Source: Megaleporinus macrocephalus
Taxonomy: Eukaryota > Chordata > Actinopteri > Characiformes > Anostomidae
Assembly (NCBI GenBank): GCA_021613375.1
Contig: CM038720.1
Coordinates: 19,801,215 to 19,865,214 of the forward strand
Direction: 5' to 3'
DNA length: 64,000 nucleotides
The position numbers and the translations under genes were made by a program. Below, piece after piece: positions 1 to 14,379 of the stretch; position 1 is the stretch's first letter, and each line of letters begins with the position of its first letter. A model generated the notes under the pieces. The model ran no database searches and was not told the origin of the DNA. It saw only the letters and a list, made by a program, of their open reading frames with translations.

Positions 1-319
1 CATTTATCTGTATGTTCAGTAGTTGGTTTGACATTTTATTGAATGAAAATTGGCTTAAAATCATGCACTGTGTTCACTTATTGGATCATTCTAAAGAGGA
101 GGACAAAAAGTGTTTGCAAGTGACTCAGTCACTTACTGTTCGACCCAGTAATGTTGTAGAACTGACAGTTTTGGAGGTGCTTTGAAGGTTTTTGAAGTGG
201 CTGGTTTGGCCTTTCAGGACAGGATACTGGATAGCACTGCTGATTTGACTCCAGAATTAATTTACTCACATTTCCAGGAGATGAAGAGCAAATGTGATCT
301 TTGGTTTTAATGCCGCTAG
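1..319 (+). other. smc5 intron, part
   Basis: Sequence upstream of the first visible smc5 exon. I see no exon, RNA gene or clear repeat in it; it should be the end of an intron. Confidence 0.6.
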
Positions 320-3257
<2,938 letters not shown>

Positions 3258-3505
3258 ACCTGCTAATTTTACTGGTTAACACTTCATGCTATGCACAAAA
3301 ACGTCTGCTACTATTTCTTTCCCATAACCCCAGTACCACACCAAGTGCCTGCGCTCCGTTCTTCCTCATGAAGTCAATCTTAGAGGTTGTTAGCCCTTTA
3401 TTTATAACATACATTAGACTTAATTTTGTGTATTTGTACATTTGTTTATTGTTATGATATAAAAGTATTGTTTGGCAGTTAATAAAGTTAATATTTGGAA
3501 AACAA
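3258..3505 (+). other. smc5: smc5 3' UTR
   Basis: Untranslated stretch after the stop. A canonical AATAAA lies at 3481-3486, so cleavage is expected about 15-25 bases later. The downstream end is therefore an estimate. Confidence 0.65.
3481..3486 (+). terminator. Polyadenylation signal of smc5
   Basis: AATAAA, about 225 bases after the smc5 stop codon and the first canonical signal after it. Confidence 0.7.
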
Positions 3506-4139
3506 TAGAAAATTCCTGATTTATAAAGTTTTATTCACTTTTTCTTGCTGTGAGTTGCGGGTTTAGAAATTTGTCATCCTGGTATAAATTCCACAAGATT
3601 TTTTTTACCAGGCCTTGAAAAAATGATGTCTGTGTAATCAGCCCTACCATGTGGGGAAGAATATTTTTTTTCCCTCTGAATAGTGACCAGCCCGTTTGTT
3701 CTAGTGATTGAAATAACTGCAGACATATAACAGGGCCGTGATCACCTGCCTCATTCGTTATGTGTGTCCTGTGCAACCAACCAGACAGTGCCAGTAACTA
3801 AACCTGGTATCTATTATAATGGCACACCTTTTTAGACAGAAAGAAAAAATGTTATTACATTTATTACAAAAAATTACATTTTATTTTGCTAATACAAACC
3901 ATTTATACTAATATAATCATACCTTTGACATACCTGAGCTTGCTTTATAGTTAAAACTGAGTACAAAGAATTAGAGTGAACATCTGAGGAAAGATGATAT
4001 AAAAAGAGCATAATTAGTGCTTGAAATAGTGAATAAATATTGTATTTATTGTTTTTGAAAGTTTTTTTTAATGTTGCACTTCTGGTTCTTTTTTTGTCTG
4101 TTCCTGATCAAGTCGGGAACAAAAAAACATTGTGCCATG
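3506..4139. other. smc5-zfand5 intergenic, AT-rich
   Basis: Space between the two convergent genes. AT-rich; no gene, RNA or confident repeat seen. Confidence 0.5.
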
Positions 4140-4399
4140 TTCTTAAGATATTCCTTTATTAGTCCCGCAGTGGAGAAATTCACAGTTGCAGCAGCAAAGA
4201 GATAGCAAGGCACTCAGTACCAAAAATAGATAAATAAGCAGTACAGTATATACAATATAAATAATAAAAAGTCAAAAACTCCTAAGATTGTATTTACAAA
4301 TTATTGCACAGAGATAATGGAAAAATATTGCACATTATTACATTGAAAATGTTTTTGCTGTGTATAGCATTTAAGTGTGTATATGTGGTCTGCTGGGAG

Positions 4400-4433
<34 letters not shown>

Positions 4434-4580
4434 TCCGCTGTGTATATGTGGTCTGCTGGGAGCAGTGCTGGTTGTAGAGTCTAACAGCAGCAGGAAGGAA
4501 GAACCTGTGATACACACTTGGGGTGCAGCAGCCTGTGGCTGAAGGAGCTGCCCACTGCTGCCAGAGTCTTATGTATGGGG
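4140..4580 (-). mobile_element. LINE 3' fragment (L2/CR1-like)
   Basis: Read on the minus strand, this ends a non-LTR retrotransposon. A frame-broken peptide contains SSFSHRLLHPKC and FFLPAAVRLYN, the typical extreme C-terminus of L2/CR1-group reverse transcriptases in fish. The other end, TTTATTAGTCCCGCAGTGG on the plus strand, is a sequence I know from fish LINE 3' ends. It is interrupted by a TG microsatellite and cannot be functional. The clade assignment is tentative. Confidence 0.6.
4401..4431. repeat. (TG)n microsatellite
   Basis: About 15 TG units inside the LINE fragment. Confidence 0.95.
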
Positions 4581-5345
4581 TGGGAGTCGTTCTGATAAAG
4601 TATTCTTATATTGCATTGTAGTCATATTGGCCAGATAACAACAATAACCTCATTATAGGAACAGTTCAAAGAGCAAAGTCAGAGGACCTTGGCTTGTTTG
4701 ATGAGACATAAGGATGGAGTAGAGTAATAAGTGGGCACATGGCTGTAAAGGTCAACAGCAGGATTTTGTAACAGATGTGTTCTGTAACTGGCAGCCAATT
4801 TAATTAATGATGAGGGTAATATGGACAGATTTCTTACTGGGTAGTGGGTACTAACATTCTGTTCAGACTGCAGGCAAATCAGATCTATTCCACAATAACT
4901 ACGTTTCTCAGCTGCCATTTTCTCTTCCAAGGTGATGTCATTTTGTAACAGTCCTTACTGGCCATTGACTGGCAAGCTAGGCACGTCCTCACGCAGCTAA
5001 AACTGACCACTGTAAAATGTCTTGCTCCAGCTTTCAAACTTGTTCTACCTGACTTTCAGAATCAGACTCTGGTTCAAAGTGATACTGTCGTAAGAACAGT
5101 GGGGGTGGGCTTGACAGTTAACTGATCGAATGAGCAGGCCGGGCTCACCAGGAGAAGGAGCAGCTCTAACCGCATTATCCAATCATCAATACAGAAAGTG
5201 AGCACAACAGTTGTCCTTTTAAGTACAAAAGTGAGATATGGCTCAAACAGGAGCAGAGTTTTCTGCTATAGAGGATGGGCTGACTGACAACATCAATTAG
5301 AATGCAGTCTGAACAGGCAGAGATGAAAACACCACAGGAAACCAC
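4581..5345. other. Intergenic stretch downstream of zfand5
   Basis: No gene or clear repeat seen. The zfand5 transcript probably ends at the right margin of this stretch. Confidence 0.4.
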
Positions 5346-5372
5346 AGTGTTCATTATATCTCTGTACATAAT

Positions 5373-5378
5373 TTTATT
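5373..5378 (-). terminator. Candidate polyadenylation signal of zfand5
   Basis: Reverse complement reads AATAAA. It is chosen because 3' UTR-like sequence without repeats extends back to the stop codon from here; other AATAAA-like sites could also be used. Confidence 0.4.
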
Positions 5379-6777
5379 TACATGATACAATTTCGCAGTA
5401 ATGTAGGGTAACGAGATTATATGCGCAATACATATAATAAATATAAAGATGGTTTGTACAAACTTGCATAACTAAAACTCAAAAATAAGGACAGGTAATT
5501 TTTACTGTGTAAACTGAAAACAAAGACCCCTACATGATGGTAACGGCCAGAGCAAGAAAACAAACAGGGCTGAGGAAGAAGTCTAGAAGGAGGCATCCAA
5601 TGATTAGACTACTCAGGTATTCACAGTCACACAACAGTCATCCCTTCCACACGACAGCGGGTCAATTAGAAACACCATACAACTTTCATCACCTGTGTAG
5701 AAACGTAGCATTTGACACTCATCACCCCCCCACACCCCCCCCTTACACACACACACACAAAATATCAAATCACAAACAAAATGCAACATTCATTACAAGA
5801 AGTGGATTATTGGTTAAAAAGGACTATCAGCATGTCGCCAACTTCGAAACCTCTAATGTATTTAGTAGTTATTTCACTAGCCATGCAGTATACCCTTTTA
5901 AAGCCCCTCTCTGTGTTCTGGAAGCAGTGCCAGTGTTATTGTCTCTTCTGATGGTGTTACAGATCCTCAGAAGCCTCGCTGGAATGCTAAAGGCTTATGA
6001 AAGACCATGTTGCTGAAGATCTTATGAATACTTACCATTTTATTCAAGTTGAAACAATCAGCTCTGAAACTGATCTGGCTGCTGTGGAGATGGAAGCGTT
6101 GCCCAACAGTTGATTTATAAATTTGATGCGGGTTTTCTCCTCTTTTGACACTTCAGCAAAGGGGGGATGGGAGCCCAGGAAAGGAAAAATAAGCCTTACT
6201 CTGAAAACATTGCTTGAAAACTGACAAATAAACCAAGCTAATGTTGTAAAGGCTAACTCTAAAGAGTTGGGAGCCATGCCGTGACTCACTTTAAAAGGTG
6301 AAACCTACAAGGAAAGGAAGAAGAGCGTCCGTTTGTTTGTTTTTTCTTCTTTTTGCTACATGAGCCAGCCATGCACTGTTGCCCCAATGGCGCTCAAGTC
6401 AGGGCAATAACAGTCATCTGAAGTCCCATAGGCTACGATGCGTCCACCTTCTGCCACATGACACGAGATGGACCGAGAGACACAATCACAAAGTAAACTT
6501 TTTATGACAATCACAGACAGTCAGCCTTTTCAATACAACGACCAGGTCAAATTCAGCCCCCACCCCCCCCAAAGAGATACCTAGAACCAGACACGAGGAG
6601 ATGCAGGATCTCTGGGTCTGTAACCCAATTTTTTAACTATTCTTTTTGTTCTTTTTTCCTCTTAAATCGAAGCTCATACACCAAAGACTGAAAACAAGGA
6701 AGAAGTTGAAAGAAAAAACTAAACAGATCACTCATGCATTGGCTGAAGAACCACATGTCCTCCCCTCAACATATTCC

Positions 6778-6814
6778 AAAAAAAAAAAAGGAAGAAAAAA
6801 AAAAAAAAAAAAAA
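6778..6814. repeat. A-rich run
   Basis: Two A homopolymers split by GGAAG within the zfand5 3' UTR; a U tract in the mRNA. Confidence 0.9.
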
Positions 6815-6931
6815 ACACGAAACAAAAACACTAGTCCTTTAGATCGCAGGTCAAGTGCGAGTCCTTTTCATGTGATGTGATCTCACCCAGAATTCAGGGT
6901 CAAAAGGTCAAAGACGAGAACGGAAGAGGCT

Positions 6932-7080
6932 CTATATTCTCTGGATCTTGTCAGCAACCACTACAGGGTTCTCTTTGCGGATTTTGGCTGCAGCCTCGGC
7001 TTTGTAATCGTAGGGGCAGTTGTGCTTGTCTGAGTAACGGTGAATTCCACAGAACAGGTTTCCACAGCGGCAGTCGAACC
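6932..7080 (-). CDS. zfand5: zfand5 last coding exon, rest of AN1 finger
   Basis: Acceptor cactag. Encodes [19 protein letters not shown] and the conserved tail [17 protein letters not shown], stop TAG at 6932-6934. Confidence 0.96.
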
Positions 7081-8703
7081 CTAGTGAGTGAAATTGATAC
7101 AGAATTAAAATTAATATCCTGCAGTGTTAACTTCACATGTACAGACTGATCAACAGCTCAAGCAGCCTGGCTCACCTGTAAGGCCAACCTTCTTGCGGCA
7201 CATAAAGCATCGGTTTTTCTTGGGCTTTGGGGCTTCTGGAGTTTTAGCTTGCTCGCTAATCGCCGTGTTAGCTGAAGAAGCGGATGCTGTCGGCTGAGTT
7301 ATAACTGGATCAAAAGAAAAAAAGGAAAATGACAGCTTTAATATTCAGCTACGATAATATCCTACTCATGCAACACAAGGTTTTGTGTGGACAGCAGTGA
7401 TATACATTCACAGACAAACAGAAAATAAATACAATAACAATCATCATCAAATTACTGTCAGCACCTAAACACCAGCAGCACACTAACACCATAACAGCAT
7501 AATTAGTTTTCTTAATTGGAATAATGAGAGTTTTTGTGGCAGCGTAAAAAAAACGTAAAAAAAAAAGAGAGAATTTATAATAAACTGCCATCAATAGACA
7601 TGCTTCAAAACTGCTTTTAAAGTTACAAATTAAATCTCCTCTCATTATTATATAAGTTTGTCCTCTCCTGTAGTTGCTAACTGGGGAGTACTTTTTTTTT
7701 TTTTAATCAGTGATGAAATACAGTATTAGATAATTTTCATTTTCAAAACTTACATTATTTAATTCCTCTCGTTTTCCCTTCAAATTAAACACTGTTTTTT
7801 CTGTGCCTTTAAGATTCTGTTCTTACTGGCTGTCCTATACGGAGCTTCATTCAGGACTTCAGTGGGTGGTGCTAAATCTGAAGGCTGAATAGGTGGATTT
7901 ATGTAAATAAGCTCTGTGATATCACAGAAACAGTGAATTCAAAACAGGCCGTTTTTGTAGCTTGGTTTTTATCTTTGAAGTGTACATACCAGGTATGTTT
8001 AAACTTAACGAGTGTATAATATTTCTGACTCCTTTATTTAACAGTATAGTTTTCCATGATACATACACGGTACATACATAAAGGGCTTGTTGTCCCACTG
8101 GGTGAGGATGCCTTATAGTAATGACAGGATTCGAATCCACCAGCTGTATTTTACAGGTAGACACCTGTTTGGATGGATGCACCCTTAAAAAGTTCTACTA
8201 ACCAGGTTCAGGAAGTTCTTCTTTTGGCGACGCAGCTTCCTCTTCACAGGAAATGCTCATCTCCGTCATCTGCTGCGTAACAGGAAGTGCCGCGGCGGCC
8301 CCACTGGATGACTCAGCTTCACTAGCAGAACTGTTTAGGCTGGCCTCGATAATCTGGATCGCTGAGGCCTCTGAGGTAGGACTACTGGTTACACTGCTAG
8401 AACCTGAAAAAATAAAAATAAAAACAGCATATGGTTCATTATTAAATAAACACCTCCACAGCTCTCTCACAGCTAGATGAATCGCTTCAGGCAAATATGA
8501 CGTTAGTCGCCAAACGAGAAGCCAGATTTTTTTTTGGAGAACAAGTGCTACTCACCCATGGAGCTAAGACCTCCATTGTTCTGTCTCGTTAGGTGCTCCT
8601 TATAACAGACCGAGCACATGCCATTGGTCCTAGGGTTGCCGTAGAAGCCGCAGCCGGTGGTGCAGAGCATGGGCACGGGGCTTTGGTTGGTCTCCTGGGC
8701 CAT
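6932..8703 (-). CDS. zfand5: zfand5, A20/AN1 zinc-finger protein (complete CDS)
   Basis: AN1-type zinc finger protein 5 (ZNF216), which binds polyubiquitin and the proteasome and promotes protein turnover; in mammals it is linked to muscle atrophy and NF-kappaB signalling. Four coding exons (8556-8703, 8203-8403, 7176-7304, 6932-7080) join to 208 residues plus TAG, close to the 213 of human ZFAND5. The start MAQETNQSP is the family N-terminus. The A20 finger (residues about 11-35) shows CTTGCGFYG and [12 protein letters not shown] serine-rich linker includes [14 protein letters not shown], which favours ZFAND5 over ZFAND6. The AN1 finger reads [25 protein letters not shown] and HRYSDKHNC with all zinc ligands. 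The end is [10 protein letters not shown]. The fish a/b paralogue cannot be decided here. Confidence 0.96.
7176..7304 (-). CDS. zfand5: zfand5 third coding exon, start of AN1 finger
   Basis: 129 bases, phase 1 both ends. Starts VITQPTASA and ends [16 protein letters not shown], so the AN1 finger is split by the following intron. Donor gtgag. Confidence 0.95.
7305..8202 (-). other. zfand5 intron
   Basis: No exon seen. A possible tRNA-derived SINE remnant lies at about 8080-8170, listed separately. Confidence 0.6.
8080..8170 (+). mobile_element. Possible tRNA-derived SINE remnant
   Basis: GGATTCGAATCC at about 8128-8139 looks like a pol III B box in a tRNA-like context, preceded by CCCACTGGGTGAGGATGCC, a weak A-box-like region. 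No target-site duplication was found, so this is a weak call. Confidence 0.3.
8203..8403 (-). CDS. zfand5: zfand5 second coding exon, linker
   Basis: 201 bases, phase 1 both ends. Serine/alanine/glutamate-rich linker with the conserved island [14 protein letters not shown]. Acceptor tttcag, donor gttagt (a less common donor). Confidence 0.93.
8556..8703 (-). CDS. zfand5: zfand5 first coding exon, A20 finger
   Basis: Begins at the ATG (plus-strand CAT at 8701-8703); the exon itself starts at 8711 after an acceptor ctacag, so only eight bases of 5' UTR lie in it. Ends CATGG before gtgag, phase 1. Encodes [12 protein letters not shown] and the whole A20 zinc finger. Confidence 0.95.
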
Positions 8704-9977
8704 TTTTGAATCTGTAGACAAACCACAGGACAGAGGTCAAGAAAAATAAATCATCATCATCATCAAAATATCCAAAATTGTGATTATGGAAGGAGCACAA
8801 AAACAAAACTTAAGCATTATTTCAACACAGTCATTCAAAAAACCAGGCTTCTTTTGTTGAAAGCCTCATGACGTCTCCACAAACACACAGGTTAGGTAAC
8901 TAGCACAGGCCACGACAGAGACAGATTGTTCCAAACCTAAAAGGGTCAGACGTGTAATCTGCCATCCTGGCATCCGTTCTGCCATGAGCATGCCACCAGA
9001 TCACAGACACAGGTAATGGTGAACTTTTGACAATATCATTCTTTATTTCTTTTTTTATTTATTTTTAAACCACACAAATCAATAATAAAATAATGTGTCG
9101 GAATCTGAACTCTATTAAAACAACTTCTAAAATACAGGCTGAGTTTAAAGCTGTTTTCTGAGTTGAACACAATTCTAAAATGCTCTCAAATTATGAAACC
9201 ATATGTCTAAAAGTGTGTACTCCATCCCACATACACACGTGTGCATCTCCTGGTCACATGATCAACAAAGCAACAAATTTAAATAAGGTATTTAAAAGTA
9301 TAAGAAATAGGTGCAATCCTAAAAGATGGCTACAGATAAACATGATAAAACAATAACAAAACAAAAAAATCACCTCAAAAACAAGTTTTGCTGTATTGTA
9401 CACTGCTGGCCTTTATATTCCAGATTATAATCACTGCTGTTACCATAGAACTGCCCAACAACAACAAGATGTTAATCAGCGGTGGACCAAAACTACTTTC
9501 AATATCTCTACACATCCCACCTCGCCAGCAAAGGCGCACAAAGAGGTGAGAACAGTTGGCTGCCGAGTTTGGTACATTTTGTTCAATCAGGCCTGATCAC
9601 CGCTGATAACAGACTAACAATCAGACCACAGTCCAATCCAGACATCCAGTTTAGCAATCCAGACATCCAGCTTAACAACCCAGCATTTTTTTAAACACAA
9701 AAAAAGATCCAGAAGCTACACGCACACAAGCCCCCAAAAAAAGAAAAACAGCGTCGTCCACCAACGCATTTTCTTGAAAGCAGCGTCACAGGTTTTCCCC
9801 AGAAAGGCCAGTCGGAGGAGTAAAGCTCCATCACGTGTAAGCCTGCTGACTGCAGAGCTCCTCGCCGCAACACGCTCACATGGAGGAGGCCTATTAGCTT
9901 TCGCCTGTCACAAGGGCGCAATGTGACAAGCTGATCCTCACACAACCTCGCCAACAGCACCGGGGCCTTGGCTGCTG

Positions 9978-9987
9978 CTATTTATAG
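9978..9987 (-). promoter_or_regulatory. TATA box of a possible alternative zfand5 promoter
   Basis: The minus strand reads CTATAAATAG, a near-ideal TATA box, in a locally GC-rich block. Upstream on the same strand are TGATGTAATC and TGTCCCGCACC; downstream lies non-repetitive sequence with a possible donor CATGTGAGC near 9870. Transcription would start near 9950. This is inference from sequence only. Confidence 0.4.
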
Positions 9988-10435
9988 TCCCGGCTGCCTT
10001 ATCGTGACTCGATTACATCACAGGAGTCCAGTGTATGTGTATGCACGGAGCGCCTCCTCTTCCTCTGCACGGTGCGGGACACCCGCTGCTGTTTATTTGG
10101 ATAGACTTGACATCTTCACCAAAGGATCTATTTTGTGTACTGCTCAGGCAACAATTCGAAATAAAAAGCATATACAGCCAAAGTAGCACATAAATTATGC
10201 TAGAGCCGAATAAATTATGTAATGAACTGTCATAATATTCACACTGTAAATATTCTGAGTACTATCAAAGCAGAAGAACTGTATGTTTCATTATAAAGAG
10301 AGCAAAAATAGGATTCAGTGCATCATAGTACACATCATTACTGAATAAACATTCAGTTTTTGATGGTAGTGTTTAAATGTAGCACTACGAGTTCCAGACA
10401 TCTAAACAAATCAATATGGGCATGCAGATAATGGT

Positions 10436-10935
10436 TTAAAGGGGAACGCCACCAAATATTTGTGCATAGTTGAGTGGTTATGCAGAAATAAAGAGGCAAA
10501 CAAAGTTATTTAGAGTAGCTGTGAAACACTTCGCTGACCGAGTCAGAACTGTTCACAGCGGTGGTGATAGGAACCAGACGTTCACCTTTAAAAGCTGAAT
10601 GGTTTTGAATGTGCTGCCTGATGTCTAAGACACATGCCTTCTCAGGTAGTTTTGCAATCAGGTTTTGGTCTAAAACATATTTTAATCTATTTACACTACA
10701 TACAGCAAAATAGTCCCTACATGTATTATAAAATTTCCATATTTAAGTCAGAAGAAACGTGTAGGTTCACTGGTGGTTTTAAAAGTTAAAAAAAAAAGTA
10801 TTTACTTCTGTTGTAGACCCCTGGTTACCATGTTCCTTTGCAAGTGAACCCTTTCAAATCGAAACACTGTCTCTGTTTTCATCTCAACCACTGAATTATA
10901 CAGATTTCTTTTTGAAAAATGGGGGAAATGGGAAT
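10436..10935 (+). mobile_element. TTAA-type inverted-repeat element
   Basis: Starts with TTAA at 10436-10439 followed by AGGGGAACGCCACC. Internal landmarks TTCACAGCGGTGGTGATAGG and GGTTCACTGGTGG are shared with the other copies. The 3' end is degraded. Confidence 0.6.
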
Positions 10936-12215
10936 TCATAGTTAAATGCTCCTGCCATTCAGTGTTAGTTGCAGCAAATAATAATATAGAACATTATAAC
11001 TGCTAGTTTAGATAAAAAAACAAACAAATAAACATGAACCCTACGCGACTGACTGAGCCCCCTGGTCATGTGTGTGGGTTTAACACAGACCGATAATCTG
11101 ATATTTGTGATCGAGCTAGAGAAGTTTGTAGAAAATGTGTTTGAACACGTTCAGCCTCGGTGGGCTGGAGTCAGGAGGCCTCGGCCAGCCAGGCTTTAAA
11201 TCCACTGAGTCATGCTAACAGCAGCCAGCAGGGCTAGCAAATAAAGGAGCTAGCAAAGCTGCGAGATTACTAACGACAAGTAAAACGCGAACAAAACACG
11301 AAATCGCACTTGTAAGCAAAAAAGGGAGTAAAATATACAGAACATTCCGCTTGTTTTCCGTGTTGGAATAAGAAGCTGACATACAGCTGAAGGTGTTAGC
11401 AGGACAGATGGCGAGCACAGTTGCTTTTGTCTTTTCTTTGTTCCACAGACACTCTTTCCTGTTTTATTTCGTCTTTGGTAATCGTTCTAGAAAACGAGGG
11501 AACGTGCACAAATAGTACAAAAATACCATCAAACATTTCAGGTTTACAAAAAACCGGCTGGAGTATGGATTTAGTTATTTTTGCTTTCTGCAAGTAACGT
11601 TAGCAGAGTTAGCCAGCATGCTAACTAGCCACCGTCTGCGTGGTGTAGCTACTAAATCAATCACAGCTGCTTTCAGTGAGCGATATTGTATTAGATTAGT
11701 ATTATGTTGCTTATTGTTCGACAATAAAAGCTGTTCGCCAGGTTTTTACTGAAGAAAACTTTCCAAATTAGTTTGTTAACCATTCATATGTGGGCACACT
11801 GAACCCTTTAGCGTTACACATACAGACAGATAGCAACTCCACCACATTTTGGCCTTATCGATTAATCTGCGTCTATAAAATGTGTATATATACACCGTTA
11901 AATAACTGCAACAGCTACGACCGAACAAGCCTCTTACATTACCGGCTATTCTCAAAGCCAGCAATGCAGCCCGCATTAGCCAACTTAGCTTACCATATAT
12001 GGCTTAGCTCGCCAGCCAACTCAACTCAATGAGGAACTAGGGCTCATTTTAATTTAAGCACACGGCCTTGAAGGACTTGTAAAGGTAACCAGACTCAGTT
12101 TGACGCTATTTTATCGTTCAAAACAGCAAGATAACCAAATCCGTGTCGAGCTAAAGCTAACCTCAGAATGAAATCCACAAAGAAAAGTTTAGTCTTAACG
12201 TTAATCTCGACTTAC

Positions 12216-12390
12216 CTTTATTTAAAAAGACGACGCTGTAATGCTAAAGAAGGACGTCTTAATACGAATGAAATAGAGAAATCCACTGCTGACCTCCTTT
12301 CTCTCCTCCTCCTGTGCGGTCAGGTTTTATTTTCTTCGCTCCGATTCAGTCCGTCTGTTTTCCGTCGCTGCCTGTTTGTTGCTTTCTTTG
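12216..12390 (-). other. zfand5: zfand5 5' UTR exon (inferred)
   Basis: A clean donor (AAAG then gtaagt, exon end 12216) follows a CG-containing, repeat-free block next to GC boxes. The upstream limit is a guess from promoter position. It contains no in-frame start that would be needed for the protein. Confidence 0.5.
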
Positions 12391-12396
12391 GTGACA

Positions 12397-12466
12397 GGGG
12401 CGGGGCTTGGCGTGTCACCGGGCACTCACGCTTTGATTGGTCAGAAGCCAGTTTAAAGGCGGGGCG
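12397..12466 (-). promoter_or_regulatory. zfand5 core promoter region
   Basis: GGGGCGGGGC (12397-12406) and GGCGGGGCG (12458-12466) are Sp-type GC boxes, and ATTGG at 12436-12440 is a CCAAT box on the minus strand. No good TATA box is seen, consistent with a CpG-type housekeeping promoter just upstream of the 5' UTR exon. Confidence 0.6.
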
Positions 12467-12567
12467 AGGTTTACTGTACAAAAACAACTTCAGCTTGTTT
12501 TTCCACTCCTTTATTTTTAAGATGGCTTGAAAAAAGTTATTATTATTGTTCATATTATTATACTGCA

Positions 12568-12713
12568 TCCACTATATACACTGTACGCACAGTATACGAT
12601 GTATACACTCTATACTATACTATATACATTATATACACTGTACACACTACATACACTGTATACATTTAATACACTCTATATACCATATACACTATATACA
12701 TTATATAAATATA
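12568..12713. repeat. Imperfect TATACAC-rich tandem repeat
   Basis: About 145 bases of degenerate tandem TATACACT/TATACAT units, about 100 bases upstream of the zfand5 GC boxes. The period drifts, so it is closer to a decayed microsatellite than a fixed-unit array. Confidence 0.8.
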
Positions 12714-12719
12714 AACTAC

Positions 12720-14379
12720 CAAAATAGTGCCACAGAAAATGTAAGAGTCACAATAAAAAAATATTTTATTAATCAATCCCTTCTGAGCTTCTGAGTAAAA
12801 GTTTAAACGCTGGTTTCTCTGAATAAATTAGTCATGATGTTAGAAGTTACAGTCTCTGTAGGCCAAATCAGACTTTATGTACTGATGTTCGAGATAACTT
12901 GGTTTCGTTTGTTTTTAGTCCAGTAGTTCGTTTCGGTGGGGACTGTATGTCCATTCCCAGACAGTCCTCTTCAAATGCCATCACAGGGTCATTTGACCCT
13001 GGAACAGCCAGTGCCTCTCCGGGGAAACATGATTTACTCAATCAGCTCAAACTCACTTTGATCAGAGCAAAACGCCTCACTCCATTTTTAACACTACATG
13101 TAAAAAGTGAACATGTACGTATATAGGTTGTACAATTGATTCTATTTTATTGTGAATAAAACATACAAATGATATTTTCTTATCCAGCTGAATGTAGTTG
13201 TCGGGCATGAGAGGATTAACTGCTGCCTTTACAAACAAACTAGCAATACCACACTGTGGATCTTTAACAGTAACAAATTAATCCACACTGTCAAGCGCCG
13301 TCCAGCTCCTCCACATTACCTGTCCAACGTTCATGTCCCCACACTGGACAAACCATCTAGCCATTTGTTGCTCTGCATGTGGGTGCTGTTTCCTGTTTCC
13401 AGGTCAAGTTCAAGCTTTCACATTATGCTCACCAGACATATGGTCTCCTGCTGCAGTCATGTTTTATCAGTAGATTATAAATGTATCTACAATACACTGT
13501 AGACTAACAAGGCTTGCATTAGTCTATCACTGCCTGCTAGCATCACCTTGATTATTCCATCAGGCTACAATCACAGAACAACTACAGAACAATGATTTCT
13601 GCAGTGCTGGTTGTTTATATATATATATATATATATATATATTTACTTGAAATTCATGTTTTAGAGTTGACAAAACTGAAAACACGTCCGCCTCAAAATA
13701 TATAGAGGAGATATAGCGTAATTGTGGTGCCCTTTCATTTCACAATGACAGCTGGCTGAACAAGGTTGTTTTGAAGCGTCTCTGGTGTATTTGGCCCTGG
13801 GTTAAATATAGGGGAAGAACCTGATAGGAGACAGGCTGTCCACACACCTCATGTGAGAGAGTCACTCTACTAGCTTGCTCCTGTTTTATATCCAGCCTAG
13901 CAACGCAGACCTGAACCACATAAACAGCATGTGGCCTTTTACCAAATGGATTACTAGAAAACGCCTGAGCAGAATGTTTTCTAGTACTCGGTGTACAGCG
14001 TGGGGGGGCAGCCATGCTGCATAGCATAGCCTGCAGTGACCGTGTGAACCTAGAAACAGTCCTAATACTTGTGTAGTTGTCAGTGGACGGGAGAAGAAAC
14101 TGAACCTGTATCTTCACCACTGGGTCAGACCTCACATGGGCCCACAGTGTAATTTTTTTTACAGGCTTTTACAATGAAGTTAACAGGGTACACTCTGTTG
14201 GAGGAACTGAGAACTTTTTGGGGCCCTTTAATCTACTCTGAGCTAACTGTGTTTATGTGCAGATGCCTCCCCCCAATTCCTCCTTTCATCATTCCTTCCA
14301 CTGTTGTGGGTTGATTGGGAGATAATAGGACAGGATGGTTCAGTTTTAGCACTGTAAGCTAATAAACCCACAACGACAG
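12720..14379. other. Intergenic, zfand5 to erbin (left part)
   Basis: No gene recognised. Short ORFs at 12899-13126 (plus) and 13740-14135 (minus) show no family resemblance or splice context. Contains the TA run at 13615-13642. Confidence 0.4.
13615..13642. repeat. (TA)n microsatellite
   Basis: About 14 TA units. Confidence 0.95.

Larger units (their letters stand above)
5346..6931 (-). other. zfand5: zfand5 3' UTR (inferred)
   Basis: About 1.6 kb between the zfand5 stop and a canonical minus-strand AATAAA (plus-strand TTTATT at 5373-5378). It contains A- and C-rich simple runs and no recognisable repeat family. ZFAND5 mRNAs in other vertebrates also carry long 3' UTRs, as I recall. The 160-residue plus-strand ORF inside it (5534-6016) resembles nothing. 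Confidence 0.5.
8712..12215 (-). other. zfand5 intron 1
   Basis: Separates the 5' UTR exon from the first coding exon. It contains a TTAA-type element (about 10436-10935), a GC-richer block at 9750-10100 with a TATA box (possible second promoter), and otherwise ordinary AT-rich sequence. Confidence 0.6.

Noticed and set aside
5534..6016. 160-residue plus-strand ORF
   Set aside because: Lies in the inferred zfand5 3' UTR, low-complexity composition (His/Pro/Thr from CA and CCC runs), no family match.
12899..13126. Possible exon (75-residue ORF) upstream of zfand5
   Set aside because: Sequence looks fairly protein-like, but no family match and no consistent splice borders or neighbouring exons.
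13740..14135. 131-residue minus-strand ORF between zfand5 and erbin
   Set aside because: No recognisable domain, no splice partners or promoter; probably chance.
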